NCBI GenBank assembly: GCA_964019425.1
Contig: OZ025795.1
Span: 372,001-436,000, forward strand
Direction of reading: 5' to 3'
Source: Flectonema sp. DT1601
Lineage: Eukaryota; Euglenozoa; Diplonemea; Diplonemida; Diplonemidae
DNA length: 64,000 bases
Under the pieces are notes generated by a model. The model was not told the DNA's origin and did not search any database. It saw nothing but the letters and a program-made list of their open reading frames with translations. A program made the position numbers and the translations under genes. Of this stretch, positions 21,137-33,831 are shown piece by piece. Each line of letters opens with the position of its first letter. Position 1 is the stretch's first letter.

Positions 21137-21592
21137 TTAAAAATAAATAAAAAGAATTAAAATAAAAAAAAAAAAAGAATAAACAATGTTATCATTGTTT
21201 TTTTTATCGATCGACTATGTCGATTACTTTCTATTTTCCGTCCTGGTCAGGACGCTAAACTGATTGTTTTTTCTTTAAAAATAAATAAAAAGAATAAAAA
21301 AAAAAAAAAAAGGAATAAACAATGTTATCATTGTTTTTTTTTTTATCGATCGACTATGTCGATTACTTACTATTTTCCGTCCTGGTCAAGACGCTAAACT
21401 GATTGTTTTTTCTTTAAAATAATTAAAAGGATTTAAAAAAAAAAAAAAAAAAAAAAGAATAAACAATGTTATCATTGTTTTTTTTCTATCGATCAACTAT
21501 GTCGATTAATTTCTATTTTCCGTCCTGATCGAGACGCTAAACTGATTGTTTCCTTTTTTTAAATAATAAATAAAAAAAAAAAAAAAAAAAAA

Positions 21593-21778
21593 AGAGCATC
21601 TCCCTGCTATCCCTCATATCCCCACAATAATATTATACCTTTTCATTTTCTCTTTCCTTTTCTGGTCTTTTTTTTTCTTTTTTTTTCCTTTTTCATACAA
21701 CGTTTTTTTATTTATATATATATATATTTTTTTTTTTTTTTTCATGTTTGATTATTTCCTCTTCATTTTTTTTTTTTC

Positions 21779-21809
<31 letters not shown>

Positions 21810-22003
21810 CTCTGCCTCTCTCTTAATTCTGTTCGTTTCTTTGAAACGAAAATTCATTTGAATATTATTCCTTGGTCAGCAACCATCATTGTCGCCCTTT
21901 GGGCCTGTTAAAAAAAATAAAAATAAAAAGAAAGTTTACATCGGGAATAGGGCAGGAGCCAAAAGCTCCCAGTCCGTTACTTCCCACTTTATCGAAATTC
22001 AGC
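21593..22003 (-). repeat. family A cap, copy 1
   Basis: About 410 bp between satellite E and the S31 core. Read on the minus strand it begins GAATTTCGATAAAGTGGGAA and has the stem-loop GGAGC-TTTTG-GCTCC, the hairpin GCCC-AAA-GGGC and the hairpin TTCGTTTC-AAA-GAAACGAA. A purine-rich tract and GGATAGCAGGGAGATGCTC lead into T runs and E. No coding potential. Confidence 0.9.
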
Positions 22004-25000
22004 TTTAAACTTTGCGTGTGGAGCTGGCAGTTTTTTGAAACTTTTTGTTTGCAGCTGGTGGTTTTTTAAAACTTTGCGTGTGGAGCTGGTGGTTTTTTGA
22101 AACTTTTTGTTTGCAGCTGGTGGTTTTTTTAAACTTTGTGTGTGGAGCTGGCAGTTTTTTGAAACTTTTTGTTTGCAGCTGGCAGTTTTTCAAAACTTTG
22201 CGTGTGGATCTGGTAGTTTTTTAAAACTTTGTGTGGAGCTGGTGGTTTTTCGAAACCTCAAAACTTTGCGTGTGGACAGCTGGTGGTTTTTTAAAACTTT
22301 GTGTGTGGAGCTGGCAGTTTTTTGAAACTTTGCGTGTGGAGCTGGCAGTTTTTTGAAACTTTTTGTTTGCAGCTGGCAGTTTTTCAAAACTTTGCGTGTG
22401 GAGCTGGCAGTTTTCTCAAATTTTGTGTGGAGCTGGTAGTTTTTCAAAACTTTTTGTTTGCAGCTGGCAGTTTTTTGAAACTTTGCGTGTGGAGCTGGCA
22501 GTTTTTCAAAACTTTGCGTGTGGATCTGGTAGTTTTTTAAAACTTTGTGTGGAGCTGGTGGTTTTTCGAAACCTCAAAACTTTGCGTGTGGAGCTGGCAG
22601 TTTTCTCAAATTTTGTGTGGAGCTGGTGGTTTTTCAAAACTTTTTGTTTGCAGCTGGCAGTTTTTCGAAACTTTGCGTGTGGAACTGGCAGTTTTTTGAA
22701 ACTTTTTGTTTGCAGCTGGCAGTTTTTTGAAACTTTGCGTGTGGAGCTGGCAGTTTTTTGAAACTTTTTGTTTTCAGCTGGTGGTTTTTTAAAACTTTGT
22801 GTGTGGAGCTGGTGGTTTTTCAAAACTTCGCGTGTGGAGCTGGCAGTTTTTTGAAACCTTTTGTTTGGAGCTGGTGGTTTTTTGAAACTTTGCGTGTGGA
22901 GCTGGCAGTTTTTCAAAACTTCGCGTGTGGAGCTGGCAGTTTTTTGAAACTTTGTGTGTGGAGCTGGCAGTTTTTTGAAACTTTTTGTTTGGAGCTGGTG
23001 GTTTTTTGAAACTTTGCGTGTGGAGCTGGCAGTTTTTCAAAACTTTGCGTGTGGAGCTGGCAGTTTTTTGAAACTTTGTGTGTGGAGCTGGCAGTTTTTT
23101 GAAACTTTTTGTTTGCAGCTGGTGGTTTTTTAAAACTTTGTGTGTGGAGCTGGTGGTTTTTCAAAACTTCGCGTGTGGAGCTGGTGGTTTTCTCAGATTT
23201 AGTGTGGAGCTGGCAGTTTTTTGAAACTTTTTGTTTGCAGCTGGTGGTTTTTTAAAACTTTGTGTGTGGAGCTGGTGGTTTTTCAAAACTTCGCGTGTGG
23301 AGCTGGTGGTTTTCTCAGATTTAGTGTGGAGCTGGCAGTTTTTTGAAACTTATTGTTTTCAGCTGGCAGTTTTTTGAAACTTTGTGTGTGGAGCTGGCAG
23401 TTTTTTGAAACTTTGCGTGTGGAGCTGGTGGTTTTTCAAAACTTCGCGTGTGGAGCTGGCAGTTTTTTGAAACTTATTGTTTTCAGCTGGCAGTTTTTTG
23501 AAACTTTGCGTGTGGAGCTGGCAGTTTTTTGAAACTTTGTGTGTGGAGCTGGCAGTTTTTTGAAACTTTTTGTTTGCAGCTGGTGGTTTTTTAAAACTTT
23601 GTGTGTGGAGCTGGTGGTTTTTCAAAACTTCGCGTGTGGAGCTGGTGGTTTTCTCAGATTTAGTGTGGAGCTGGCAGTTTTTTGAAACTTATTGTTTTCA
23701 GCTGGCAGTTTTTTGAAACTTTGTGTGTGGAGCTGGCAGTTTTTTGAAACTTTGCGTGTGGAGCTGGTGGTTTTTCAAAACTTCGCGTGTGGAGCTGGCA
23801 GTTTTTTGAAACTTATTGTTTTCAGCTGGCAGTTTTTTGAAACTTTGCGTGTGGAGCTGGCAGTTTTCTCAAATTTTGTGTGGAGCTGGTGGTTTTTCAA
23901 AACTTTTTGTTTGCAGCTGGCAGTTTTTCGAAACTTTGCGTGTGGAACTGGCAGTTTTTTGAAACTTTTTGTTTGCAGCTGGCAGTTTTTTGAAACTTTG
24001 CGTGTGGAGCTGGCAGTTTTTTGAAACTTTTTGTTTTCAGCTTGTGGTTTTTTAAAACTTTGTGTGTGGAGCTGGTGGTTTTTCAAAACTTCGCGTGTGG
24101 AGCTGGCAGTTTTTTGAAACTTTGTGTGTGGAGCTGGCAGTTTTTTGAAACTTTTTGTTTGCAGCTGGTGGTTTTTTGAAACTTTGCGTGTGGAGCTGGC
24201 AGTTTTTCAAAACTTTGCGTGTGGAGCTGGCAGTTTTTTGAAACTTTGTGTGTGGAGCTGGCAGTTTTTTGAAACTTTGCGTATGGAGCTGGTGGTTTTT
24301 CAAAACTTCGCGTGTGGAGCTGGCAGTTTTTTGAAACTTTGTGTGTGGAGCTGGCAGTTTTTTGAAACTTTTTGTTTGCAGCTGGTGGTTTTTTGAAACT
24401 TTGCGTGTGGAGCTGGCAGTTTTTTGAAACTTATTGTTTTCAGCTGGCAGTTTTTTGAAACTTTGTGTGTGGAGCTGGCAGTTTTTTGAAACTTTTTGTT
24501 TGCAGCTGGTGGTTTTTTAAAACTTTGTGTGTGGAGCTGGTGGTTTTTCAAAACTTCGCGTGTGGAGCTGGTGGTTTTCTCAGATTTAGTGTGGAGCTGG
24601 CAGTTTTTTGAAACTTTTTGTTTGCAGCTGGTGGTTTTTTAAAACTTTGTGTGTGGAGCTGGTGGTTTTTCAAAACTTCGCGTGTGGAGCTGGTGGTTTT
24701 CTCAGATTTAGTGTGGATCTGGCAGTTTTTTGAAACTTTGTGTGTGGAGCTGGCAGTTTTTTGAAACTTTTTGTTTGCAGCTGGTGGTTTTTTAAAACTT
24801 TGCGTGTGGAGCTGGCAGTTTTTCAAAACTTTGCGTGTGGAGCTGGCAGTTTTTTGAAACTTTGTGTGTGGAGCTGGCAGTTTTTTGAAACTTTTTGTTT
24901 GCAGCTGGTGGTTTTTTAAAACTTTGTGTGTGGAGCTGGTGGTTTTTCAAAACTTCGCGTGTGGAGCTGGTGGTTTTCTCAGATTTAGTGTGGAGCTGGC

Positions 25001-28000
25001 AGTTTTTTGAAACTTTTTGTTTGCAGCTGGTGGTTTTTTAAAACTTTGTGTGTGGAGCTGGTGGTTTTTCAAAACTTCGCGTGTGGAGCTGGTGGTTTTC
25101 TCAGATTTAGTGTGGAGCTGGCAGTTTTTTGAAACTTATTGTTTTCAGCTGGCAGTTTTTTGAAACTTTGTGTGTGGAGCTGGCAGTTTTTTGAAACTTT
25201 GCGTGTGGAGCTGGTGGTTTTTCAAAACTTCGCGTGTGGAGCTGGCAGTTTTTTGAAACTTTGTGTGTGGAGCTGGCAGTTTTTTGAAACTTTTTGTTTG
25301 CAGCTGGTGGTTTTTTGAAACTTTGCGTGTGGAGCTGGCAGTTTTTCAAAACTTTGCGTGTGGAGCTGGCAGTTTTTTGAAACTTTGTGTGTGGAGCTGG
25401 CAGTTTTTTGAAACTTTTTGTTTGCAGCTGGTGGTTTTTTAAAACTTTGTGTGTGGAGCTGGTGGTTTTTCAAAACTTCGCGTGTGGAGCTGGTGGTTTT
25501 CTCAGATTTAGTGTGGAGCTGGCAGTTTTTTGAAACTTTTTGTTTGCAGCTGGTGGTTTTTTAAAACTTTGTGTGTGGAGCTGGTGGTTTTTCAAAACTT
25601 CGCGTGTGGAGCTGGCAGTTTTTTGAAACTTATTGTTTTCAGCTGGCAGTTTTTTGAAACTTTGCGTATGGAGCTGGTGGTTTTTCAAAACTTCGCGTGT
25701 GGAGCTGGCAGTTTTTTGAAACTTTGTGTGTGGAGCTGGCAGTTTTTTGAAACTTTTTGTTTGCAGCTGGTGGTTTTTTGAAACTTTGCGTGTGGAGCTG
25801 GCAGTTTTTTGAAACTTATTGTTTTCAGCTGGCAGTTTTTTGAAACTTTGTGTGTGGAGCTGGCAGTTTTTTGAAACTTTTTGTTTGCAGCTGGTGGTTT
25901 TTTAAAACTTTGTGTGTGGAGCTGGTGGTTTTTCAAAACTTCGCGTGTGGAGCTGGTAGTTTTCTCAGATTTAGTGTGGAGCTGGCAGTTTTTTGAAACT
26001 TTTTGTTTGCAGCTGGTGGTTTTTTAAAACTTTGTGTGTGGAGCTGGTGGTTTTTCAAAACTTCGCGTGTGGAGCTGGTGGTTTTCTCAGATTTAGTGTG
26101 GATCTGGCAGTTTTTTGAAACTTTGTGTGTGGAGCTGGCAGTTTTTTGAAACTTTTTGTTTGCAGCTGGTGGTTTTTTAAAACTTTGCGTGTGGAGCTGG
26201 CAGTTTTTCAAAACTTTGCGTGTGGAGCTGGCAGTTTTTTGAAACTTTGTGTGTGGAGCTGGCAGTTTTTTGAAACTTTTTGTTTGCAGCTGGTGGTTTT
26301 TTAAAACTTTGTGTGTGGAGCTGGTGGTTTTTCAAAACTTCGCGTGTGGAGCTGGTGGTTTTCTCAGATTTAGTGTGGAGCTGGCAGTTTTTTGAAACTT
26401 TTTGTTTGCAGCTGGTGGTTTTTTAAAACTTTGTGTGTGGAGCTGGTGGTTTTTCAAAACTTCGCGTGTGGAGCTGGTGGTTTTCTCAGATTTAGTGTGG
26501 AGCTGGCAGTTTTTTGAAACTTATTGTTTTCAGCTGGCAGTTTTTTGAAACTTTGTGTGTGGAGCTGGCAGTTTTTTGAAACTTTGCGTGTGGAGCTGGT
26601 GGTTTTTCAAAACTTCGCGTGTGGAGCTGGCAGTTTTTTGAAACTTTGTGTGTGGAGCTGGCAGTTTTTTGAAACTTTTTGTTTGCAGCTGGTGGTTTTT
26701 TGAAACTTTGCGTGTGGAGCTGGCAGTTTTTCAAAACTTTGCGTGTGGAGCTGGCAGTTTTTTGAAACTTTGTGTGTGGAGCTGGCAGTTTTTTGAAACT
26801 TTTTGTTTGCAGCTGGTGGTTTTTTAAAACTTTGTGTGTGGAGCTGGTGGTTTTTCAAAACTTCGCGTGTGGAGCTGGTGGTTTTCTCAGATTTAGTGTG
26901 GAGCTGGCAGTTTTTTGAAACTTTTTGTTTGCAGCTGGTGGTTTTTTAAAACTTTGTGTGTGGAGCTGGTGGTTTTTCAAAACTTCGCGTGTGGAGCTGG
27001 CAGTTTTTTGAAACTTATTGTTTTCAGCTGGCAGTTTTTTGAAACTTTGCGTATGGAGCTGGTGGTTTTTCAAAACTTCGCGTGTGGAGCTGGCAGTTTT
27101 TTGAAACTTTGTGTGTGGAGCTGGCAGTTTTTTGAAACTTTTTGTTTGCAGCTGGTGGTTTTTTGAAACTTTGCGTGTGGAGCTGGCAGTTTTTTGAAAC
27201 TTATTGTTTTCAGCTGGCAGTTTTTTGAAACTTTGTGTGTGGAGCTGGCAGTTTTTTGAAACTTTTTGTTTGCAGCTGGTGGTTTTTTGAAACTTTGCGT
27301 GTGGAGCTGGCAGTTTTTTGAAACTTATTGTTTTCAGCTGGCAGTTTTTTGAAACTTTTTGTTTGCAGCTGGTGGTTTTTTAAAACTTTGTGTGTGGAGC
27401 TGGTGGTTTTTCAAAACTTCGCGTGTGGAGCTGGTGGTTTTCTCAGATTTAGTGTGGAGCTGGCAGTTTTTTGAAACTTTTTGTTTGCAGCTGGTGGTTT
27501 TTTAAAACTTTGTGTGTGGAGCTGATGGTTTTTCAAAACTTCGCGTGTGGAGCTGGTGGTTTTCTCAGATTTAGTGTGGATCTGGCAGTTTTTTGAAACT
27601 TTGTGTGTGGAGCTGGCAGTTTTTTGAAACTTTTTGTTTGCAGCTGGTGGTTTTTTAAAACTTTGCGTGTGGAGCTGGCAGTTTTTCAGAACTTTGCGTG
27701 TGGAGCTGGCAGTTTTTTGAAACTTTGTGTGTGGAGCTGGCAGTTTTTTGAAACTTATTGTTTTCAGCTGGCAGTTTTTTGAAACTTTGTGTGTGGAGCT
27801 GGCAGTTTTTTGAAACTTTGTGTGTGGAGCTGGCAGTTTTTTGAAACTTTTTGTTTGCAGCTGGTGGTTTTTTAAAACTTTGTGTGTGGAGCTGGTGGTT
27901 TTTCAAAACTTCGCGTGTGGAGCTGGTGGTTTTCTCAGATTTAGTGTGGAGCTGGCAGTTTTTTGAAACTTTGTGTGTGGAGCTGGCAGTTTTTTGAAAC

Positions 28001-31000
28001 TTTTTGTTTGCAGCTGGTGGTTTTTTAAAACTTTGCGTGTGGAGCTGGCAGTTTTTCAAAACTTTGCGTGTGGAGCTGGCAGTTTTTTGAAACTTTGTGT
28101 GTGGAGCTGGCAGTTTTTTGAAACTTATTGTTTTCAGCTGGCAGTTTTTTGAAACTTTGTGTGTGGAGCTGGCAGTTTTCTGAAACTTTTTGTTTGCAGC
28201 TGGTGGTTTTTTAAAACTTTGCGTGTGGAGCTGGTGGTTTTTCAAAACTTCGCGTGTGGAGGTGGCAGTTTTTTGAAACTTTGTGTGTGGAGCTGGCAGT
28301 TTTTTGAAACTTTTTGTTTGCAGCTGGTGGTTTTTTGAAACTTTGCGTGTGGAGCTGGCAGTTTTTCAAAACTTTGCGTGTGGAGCTGGCAGTTTTTTGA
28401 AACTTTGTGTGTGGAGCTGGCAGTTTTTTGAAACTTTTTGTTTGCAGCTGGTGGTTTTTTAAAACTTTGTGTGTGGAGCTGGTGGTTTTTCAAAACTTCG
28501 CGTGTGGAGCTGGTGGTTTTCTCAGATTTAGTGTGGAGCTGGCAGTTTTTTGAAACTTTTTGTTTGCAGCTGGTGGTTTTTTAAAACTTTGTGTGTGGAG
28601 CTGGTGGTTTTTCAAAACTTCGCGTGTGGAGCTGGTGGTTTTCTCAGATTTAGTGTGGAGCTGGCAGTTTTTTGAAACTTATTGTTTTCAGCTGGCAGTT
28701 TTTTGAAACTTTGCGTGTGGAGCTGGCAGTTTTCTCAAATTTTGTGTGGAGCTGGTGGTTTTTCAAAACTTTTTGTTTGCAGCTGGCAGTTTTTCGAAAC
28801 TTTGCGTGTGGAACTGGCAGTTTTTTGAAACTTTTTGTTTGCAGCTGGCAGTTTTTTGAAACTTTGCGTGTGGAGCTGGCAGTTTTTTGAAACTTTTTGT
28901 TTTCAGCTTGTGGTTTTTTAAAACTTTGTGTGTGGAGCTGGTGGTTTTTCAAAACTTCGCGTGTGGAGCTGGCAGTTTTTTGAAACTTTGTGTGTGGAGC
29001 TGGCAGTTTTTTGAAACTTTTTGTTTGCAGCTGGTGGTTTTTTGAAACTTTGCGTGTGGAGCTGGCAGTTTTTCAAAACTTTGCGTGTGGAGCTGGCAGT
29101 TTTTTGAAACTTTGTGTGTGGAGCTGGCAGTTTTTTGAAACTTTGCGTATGGAGCTGGTGGTTTTTCAAAACTTCGCGTGTGGAGCTGGCAGTTTTTTGA
29201 AACTTTGTGTGTGGAGCTGGCAGTTTTTTGAAACTTTTTGTTTGCAGCTGGTGGTTTTTTGAAACTTTGCGTGTGGAGCTGGCAGTTTTTTGAAACTTAT
29301 TGTTTTCAGCTGGCAGTTTTTTGAAACTTTGTGTGTGGAGCTGGCAGTTTTTTGAAACTTTTTGTTTGCAGCTGGTGGTTTTTTAAAACTTTGTGTGTGG
29401 AGCTGGTGGTTTTTCAAAACTTCGCGTGTGGAGCTGGTGGTTTTCTCAGATTTAGTGTGGAGCTGGCAGTTTTTTGAAACTTTTTGTTTGCAGCTGGTGG
29501 TTTTTTAAAACTTTGTGTGTGGAGCTGGTGGTTTTTCAAAACTTCGCGTGTGGAGCTGGTGGTTTTCTCAGATTTAGTGTGGATCTGGCAGTTTTTTGAA
29601 ACTTTGTGTGTGGAGCTGGCAGTTTTTTGAAACTTTTTGTTTGCAGCTGGTGGTTTTTTAAAACTTTGCGTGTGGAGCTGGCAGTTTTTCAAAACTTTGC
29701 GTGTGGAGCTGGCAGTTTTTTGAAACTTTGTGTGTGGAGCTGGCAGTTTTTTGAAACTTTTTGTTTGCAGCTGGTGGTTTTTTAAAACTTTGTGTGTGGA
29801 GCTGGTGGTTTTTCAAAACTTCGCGTGTGGAGCTGGTGGTTTTCTCAGATTTAGTGTGGAGCTGGCAGTTTTTTGAAACTTTTTGTTTGCAGCTGGTGGT
29901 TTTTTAAAACTTTGTGTGTGGAGCTGGTGGTTTTTCAAAACTTCGCGTGTGGAGCTGGTGGTTTTCTCAGATTTAGTGTGGAGCTGGCAGTTTTTTGAAA
30001 CTTATTGTTTTCAGCTGGCAGTTTTTTGAAACTTTGTGTGTGGAGCTGGCAGTTTTTTGAAACTTTGCGTGTGGAGCTGGTGGTTTTTCAAAACTTCGCG
30101 TGTGGAGCTGGCAGTTTTTTGAAACTTTGTGTGTGGAGCTGGCAGTTTTTTGAAACTTTTTGTTTGCAGCTGGTGGTTTTTTGAAACTTTGCGTGTGGAG
30201 CTGGCAGTTTTTCAAAACTTTGCGTGTGGAGCTGGCAGTTTTTTGAAACTTTGTGTGTGGAGCTGGCAGTTTTTTGAAACTTTTTGTTTGCAGCTGGTGG
30301 TTTTTTAAAACTTTGTGTGTGGAGCTGGTGGTTTTTCAAAACTTCGCGTGTGGAGCTGGTGGTTTTCTCAGATTTAGTGTGGAGCTGGCAGTTTTTTGAA
30401 ACTTTTTGTTTGCAGCTGGTGGTTTTTTAAAACTTTGTGTGTGGAGCTGGTGGTTTTTCAAAACTTCGCGTGTGGAGCTGGCAGTTTTTTGAAACTTATT
30501 GTTTTCAGCTGGCAGTTTTTTGAAACTTTGCGTATGGAGCTGGTGGTTTTTCAAAACTTCGCGTGTGGAGCTGGCAGTTTTTTGACACTTTGTGTGTGGA
30601 GCTGGCAGTTTTTTGAAACTTTTTGTTTGCAGCTGGTGGTTTTTTGAAACTTTGCGTGTGGAGCTGGCAGTTTTTTGAAACTTATTGTTTTCAGCTGGCA
30701 GTTTTTTGAAACTTTGTGTGTGGAGCTGGCAGTTTTTTGAAACTTTTTGTTTGCAGCTGGTGGTTTTTTAAAACTTTGTGTGTGGAGCTGGTGGTTTTTC
30801 AAAACTTCGCGTGTGGAGCTGGTGGTTTTCTCAGATTTAGTGTGGAGCTGGCAGTTTTTTGAAACTTTTTGTTTGCAGCTGGTGGTTTTTTAAAACTTTG
30901 TGTGTGGAGCTGGTGGTTTTTCAAAACTTCGCGTGTGGAGCTGGTGGTTTTCTCAGATTTAGTGTGGATCTGGCAGTTTTTTGAAACTTTGTGTGTGGAG

Positions 31001-33565
31001 CTGGCAGTTTTTTGAAACTTTTTGTTTGCAGCTGGTGGTTTTTTAAAACTTTGCGTGTGGAGCTGGCAGTTTTTCAAAACTTTGCGTGTGGAGCTGGCAG
31101 TTTTTTGAAACTTTGTGTGTGGAGCTGGCAGTTTTTTGAAACTTTTTGTTTGCAGCTGGTGGTTTTTTAAAACTTTGTGTGTGGAGCTGGTGGTTTTTCA
31201 AAACTTCGCGTGTGGAGCTGGTGGTTTTCTCAGATTTAGTGTGGAGCTGGCAGTTTTTTGAAACTTTTTGTTTGCAGCTGGTGGTTTTTTAAAACTTTGT
31301 GTGTGGAGCTGGTGGTTTTTCAAAACTTCGCGTGTGGAGCTGGTGGTTTTCTCAGATTTAGTGTGGAGCTGGCAGTTTTTTGAAACTTATTGTTTTCAGC
31401 TGGCAGTTTTTTGAAACTTTGTGTGTGGAGCTGGCAGTTTTTTGAAACTTTGCGTGTGGAGCTGGTGGTTTTTCAAAACTTCGCGTGTGGAGCTGGCAGT
31501 TTTTTGAAACTTTGTGTGTGGAGCTGGCAGTTTTTTGAAACTTTTTGTTTGCAGCTGGTGGTTTTTTGAAACTTTGCGTGTGGAGCTGGCAGTTTTTCAA
31601 AACTTTGCGTGTGGAGCTGGCAGTTTTTTGAAACTTTGTGTGTGGAGCTGGCAGTTTTTTGAAACTTTTTGTTTGCAGCTGGTGGTTTTTTAAAACTTTG
31701 TGTGTGGAGCTGGTGGTTTTTCAAAACTTCGCGTGTGGAGCTGGTGGTTTTCTCAGATTTAGTGTGGAGCTGGCAGTTTTTTGAAACTTTTTGTTTGCAG
31801 CTGGTGGTTTTTTAAAACTTTGTGTGTGGAGCTGGTGGTTTTTCAAAACTTCGCGTGTGGAGCTGGCAGTTTTTTGAAACTTATTGTTTTCAGCTGGCAG
31901 TTTTTTGAAACTTTGCGTATGGAGCTGGTGGTTTTTCAAAACTTCGCGTGTGGAGCTGGCAGTTTTTTGAAACTTTGTGTGTGGAGCTGGCAGTTTTTTG
32001 AAACTTTTTGTTTGCAGCTGGTGGTTTTTTGAAACTTTGCGTGTGGAGCTGGCAGTTTTTTGAAACTTATTGTTTTCAGCTGGCAGTTTTTTGAAACTTT
32101 GTGTGTGGAGCTGGCAGTTTTTTGAAACTTTTTGTTTGCAGCTGGTGGTTTTTTGAAACTTTGCGTGTGGAGCTGGCAGTTTTTTGAAACTTATTGTTTT
32201 CAGCTGGCAGTTTTTTGAAACTTTTTGTTTGCAGCTGGTGGTTTTTTAAAACTTTGTGTGTGGAGCTGGTGGTTTTTCAAAACTTCGCGTGTGGAGCTGG
32301 TGGTTTTCTCAGATTTAGTGTGGAGCTGGCAGTTTTTTGAAACTTTTTGTTTGCAGCTGGTGGTTTTTTAAAACTTTGTGTGTGGAGCTGATGGTTTTTC
32401 AAAACTTCGCGTGTGGAGCTGGTGGTTTTCTCAGATTTAGTGTGGATCTGGCAGTTTTTTGAAACTTTGTGTGTGGAGCTGGCAGTTTTTTGAAACTTTT
32501 TGTTTGCAGCTGGTGGTTTTTTAAAACTTTGCGTGTGGAGCTGGCAGTTTTTCAGAACTTTGCGTGTGGAGCTGGCAGTTTTTTGAAACTTTGTGTGTGG
32601 AGCTGGCAGTTTTTTGAAACTTATTGTTTTCAGCTGGCAGTTTTTTGAAACTTTGTGTGTGGAGCTGGCAGTTTTTTGAAACTTTGTGTGTGGAGCTGGC
32701 AGTTTTTTGAAACTTTTTGTTTGCAGCTGGTGGTTTTTTAAAACTTTGTGTGTGGAGCTGGTGGTTTTTCAAAACTTCGCGTGTGGAGCTGGTGGTTTTC
32801 TCAGATTTAGTGTGGAGCTGGCAGTTTTTTGAAACTTTGTGTGTGGAGCTGGCAGTTTTTTGAAACTTTTTGTTTGCAGCTGGTGGTTTTTTAAAACTTT
32901 GCGTGTGGAGCTGGCAGTTTTTCAAAACTTTGCGTGTGGAGCTGGCAGTTTTTTGAAACTTTGTGTGTGGAGCTGGCAGTTTTTTGAAACTTATTGTTTT
33001 CAGCTGGCAGTTTTTTGAAACTTTGTGTGTGGAGCTGGCAGTTTTCTGAAACTTTTTGTTTGCAGCTGGTGGTTTTTTAAAACTTTGCGTGTGGAGCTGG
33101 TGGTTTTTCAAAACTTCGCGTGTGGAGGTGGCAGTTTTTTGAAACTTTGTGTGTGGAGCTGGCAGTTTTTTGAAACTTTTTGTTTGCAGCTGGTGGTTTT
33201 TTGAAACTTTGCGTGTGGAGCTGGCAGTTTTTCAAAACTTTGCGTGTGGCAGTTTTTTGAAACTTTTTGTTTGCAGCTGGTGGTTTTTTGAAACTTTGCG
33301 TGTGGAGCTGGCAGTTTTTTGAAACTTTGTGTGTGGAGCTGGCAGTTATTTGAAACTTTTTGTTTGCAGCTGGTGGTTTTTTGAAACTTTGCGTGTGGAG
33401 CTGGCAGTTTTTTGAAACTTTGTGTGTGGCAGTTTTTTGAAACTTTTTGTTTGCAGCTGGTGGTTTTTTAAAACTTTGTGTGTGGAGCTGGTGGTTTTTC
33501 AAAACTTCGCGTGTGGAGCTGGTGGTTTTCTCAGATTTAGTGTGGAGCTGGCAGTTTTTTGAAAC
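22004..33565 (+). repeat. S31 satellite array 2 with nested higher-order repeats
   Basis: The same 31-bp monomers as array 1 over 11.5 kb. Landmark spacing shows two further levels: a 1,385-bp unit (24,548 to 25,933; 25,107 to 26,492; 25,470 to 26,855) and a 4,866-bp segment duplicated in tandem (24,052 to 28,918; 25,685 to 30,551; 27,655 to 32,521). 4,866 is very close to 157 monomers. Monomer variants CTCAGATTTAGTGTGG and TTATTGTTTTCAGCTGG serve as markers. All open frames here are repeat artefacts. The array is flanked by inverted copies of family A. Confidence 0.96.
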
Positions 33566-33831
33566 GAATTTCGATAAAGTGGGAAGTAACGGACTGGGAG
33601 CTTTTGGCTCCTGCCCTATTCCCGATGTAAACTTTCTTTTTATTTTTTATTTTTTTTTAACAGGCCCAAAGGGCGACAATGATGGTTGCTGACCAAGGAA
33701 TAATATTCAAATGAATTTTCGTTTCAAAGAAACGAACAGAATTAAGAGAGAGGCAGAGAAAAAAAAAAAAAAAAAAAAATGAAGAGGAAATAATCAAACA
33801 TGAAAAAAAAAAAAAAAAAAAAAAAAATATT
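33566..33831 (+). repeat. family A cap, copy 2 (inverted to copy 1)
   Basis: Starts GAATTTCGATAAAGTGGGAA directly after S31 and matches copy 1 in reverse complement through the three hairpins and GAAGAGGAAATAATCAAAC. It is cut off in its A-rich part where family D begins, so the outer end (GATAGCAGGGAGATGC) is missing. Confidence 0.9.

Larger units (their letters stand above)
16257..21592 (+). repeat. satellite E array 1 (plus orientation)
   Basis: Alternating alpha (about 140 bp) and beta (about 114 bp) monomers; starts of the box AACAATGTTATCATTGTT at 16257, 16401, 16515 and 16655 show the alternation. Alpha contains GATCGACTATGTCGATC and CGTCCTGGTCAAGACG before AAACTGATTG and a T run; beta contains TCGACTTTGTCGA and a shorter tail. 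The last monomers (21,180-21,592) are alpha only, and the final one is a distinct variant (CGTCCTGATCGAGACG, then TTTCCTTTTTTTAAATAATA) that abuts family A. Two DNA transposons interrupt the array (17,609-18,377 and 19,412-21,136). Confidence 0.95.

Noticed and set aside
16380-21600. Poly-A stretches as tails of retrocopies or SINEs
   Set aside because: The A and T runs recur at fixed positions of every E monomer and are part of the satellite.
12386-33502. Dozens of open frames within S31 on both strands
   Set aside because: They are periodic translations of one 31-bp monomer, overlap each other in all frames and have no independent coding evidence.
21593-33831. Family A pair as long terminal repeats of a retroelement around S31
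   Set aside because: The two copies are inverted, not direct, and no retroelement gene lies between them.
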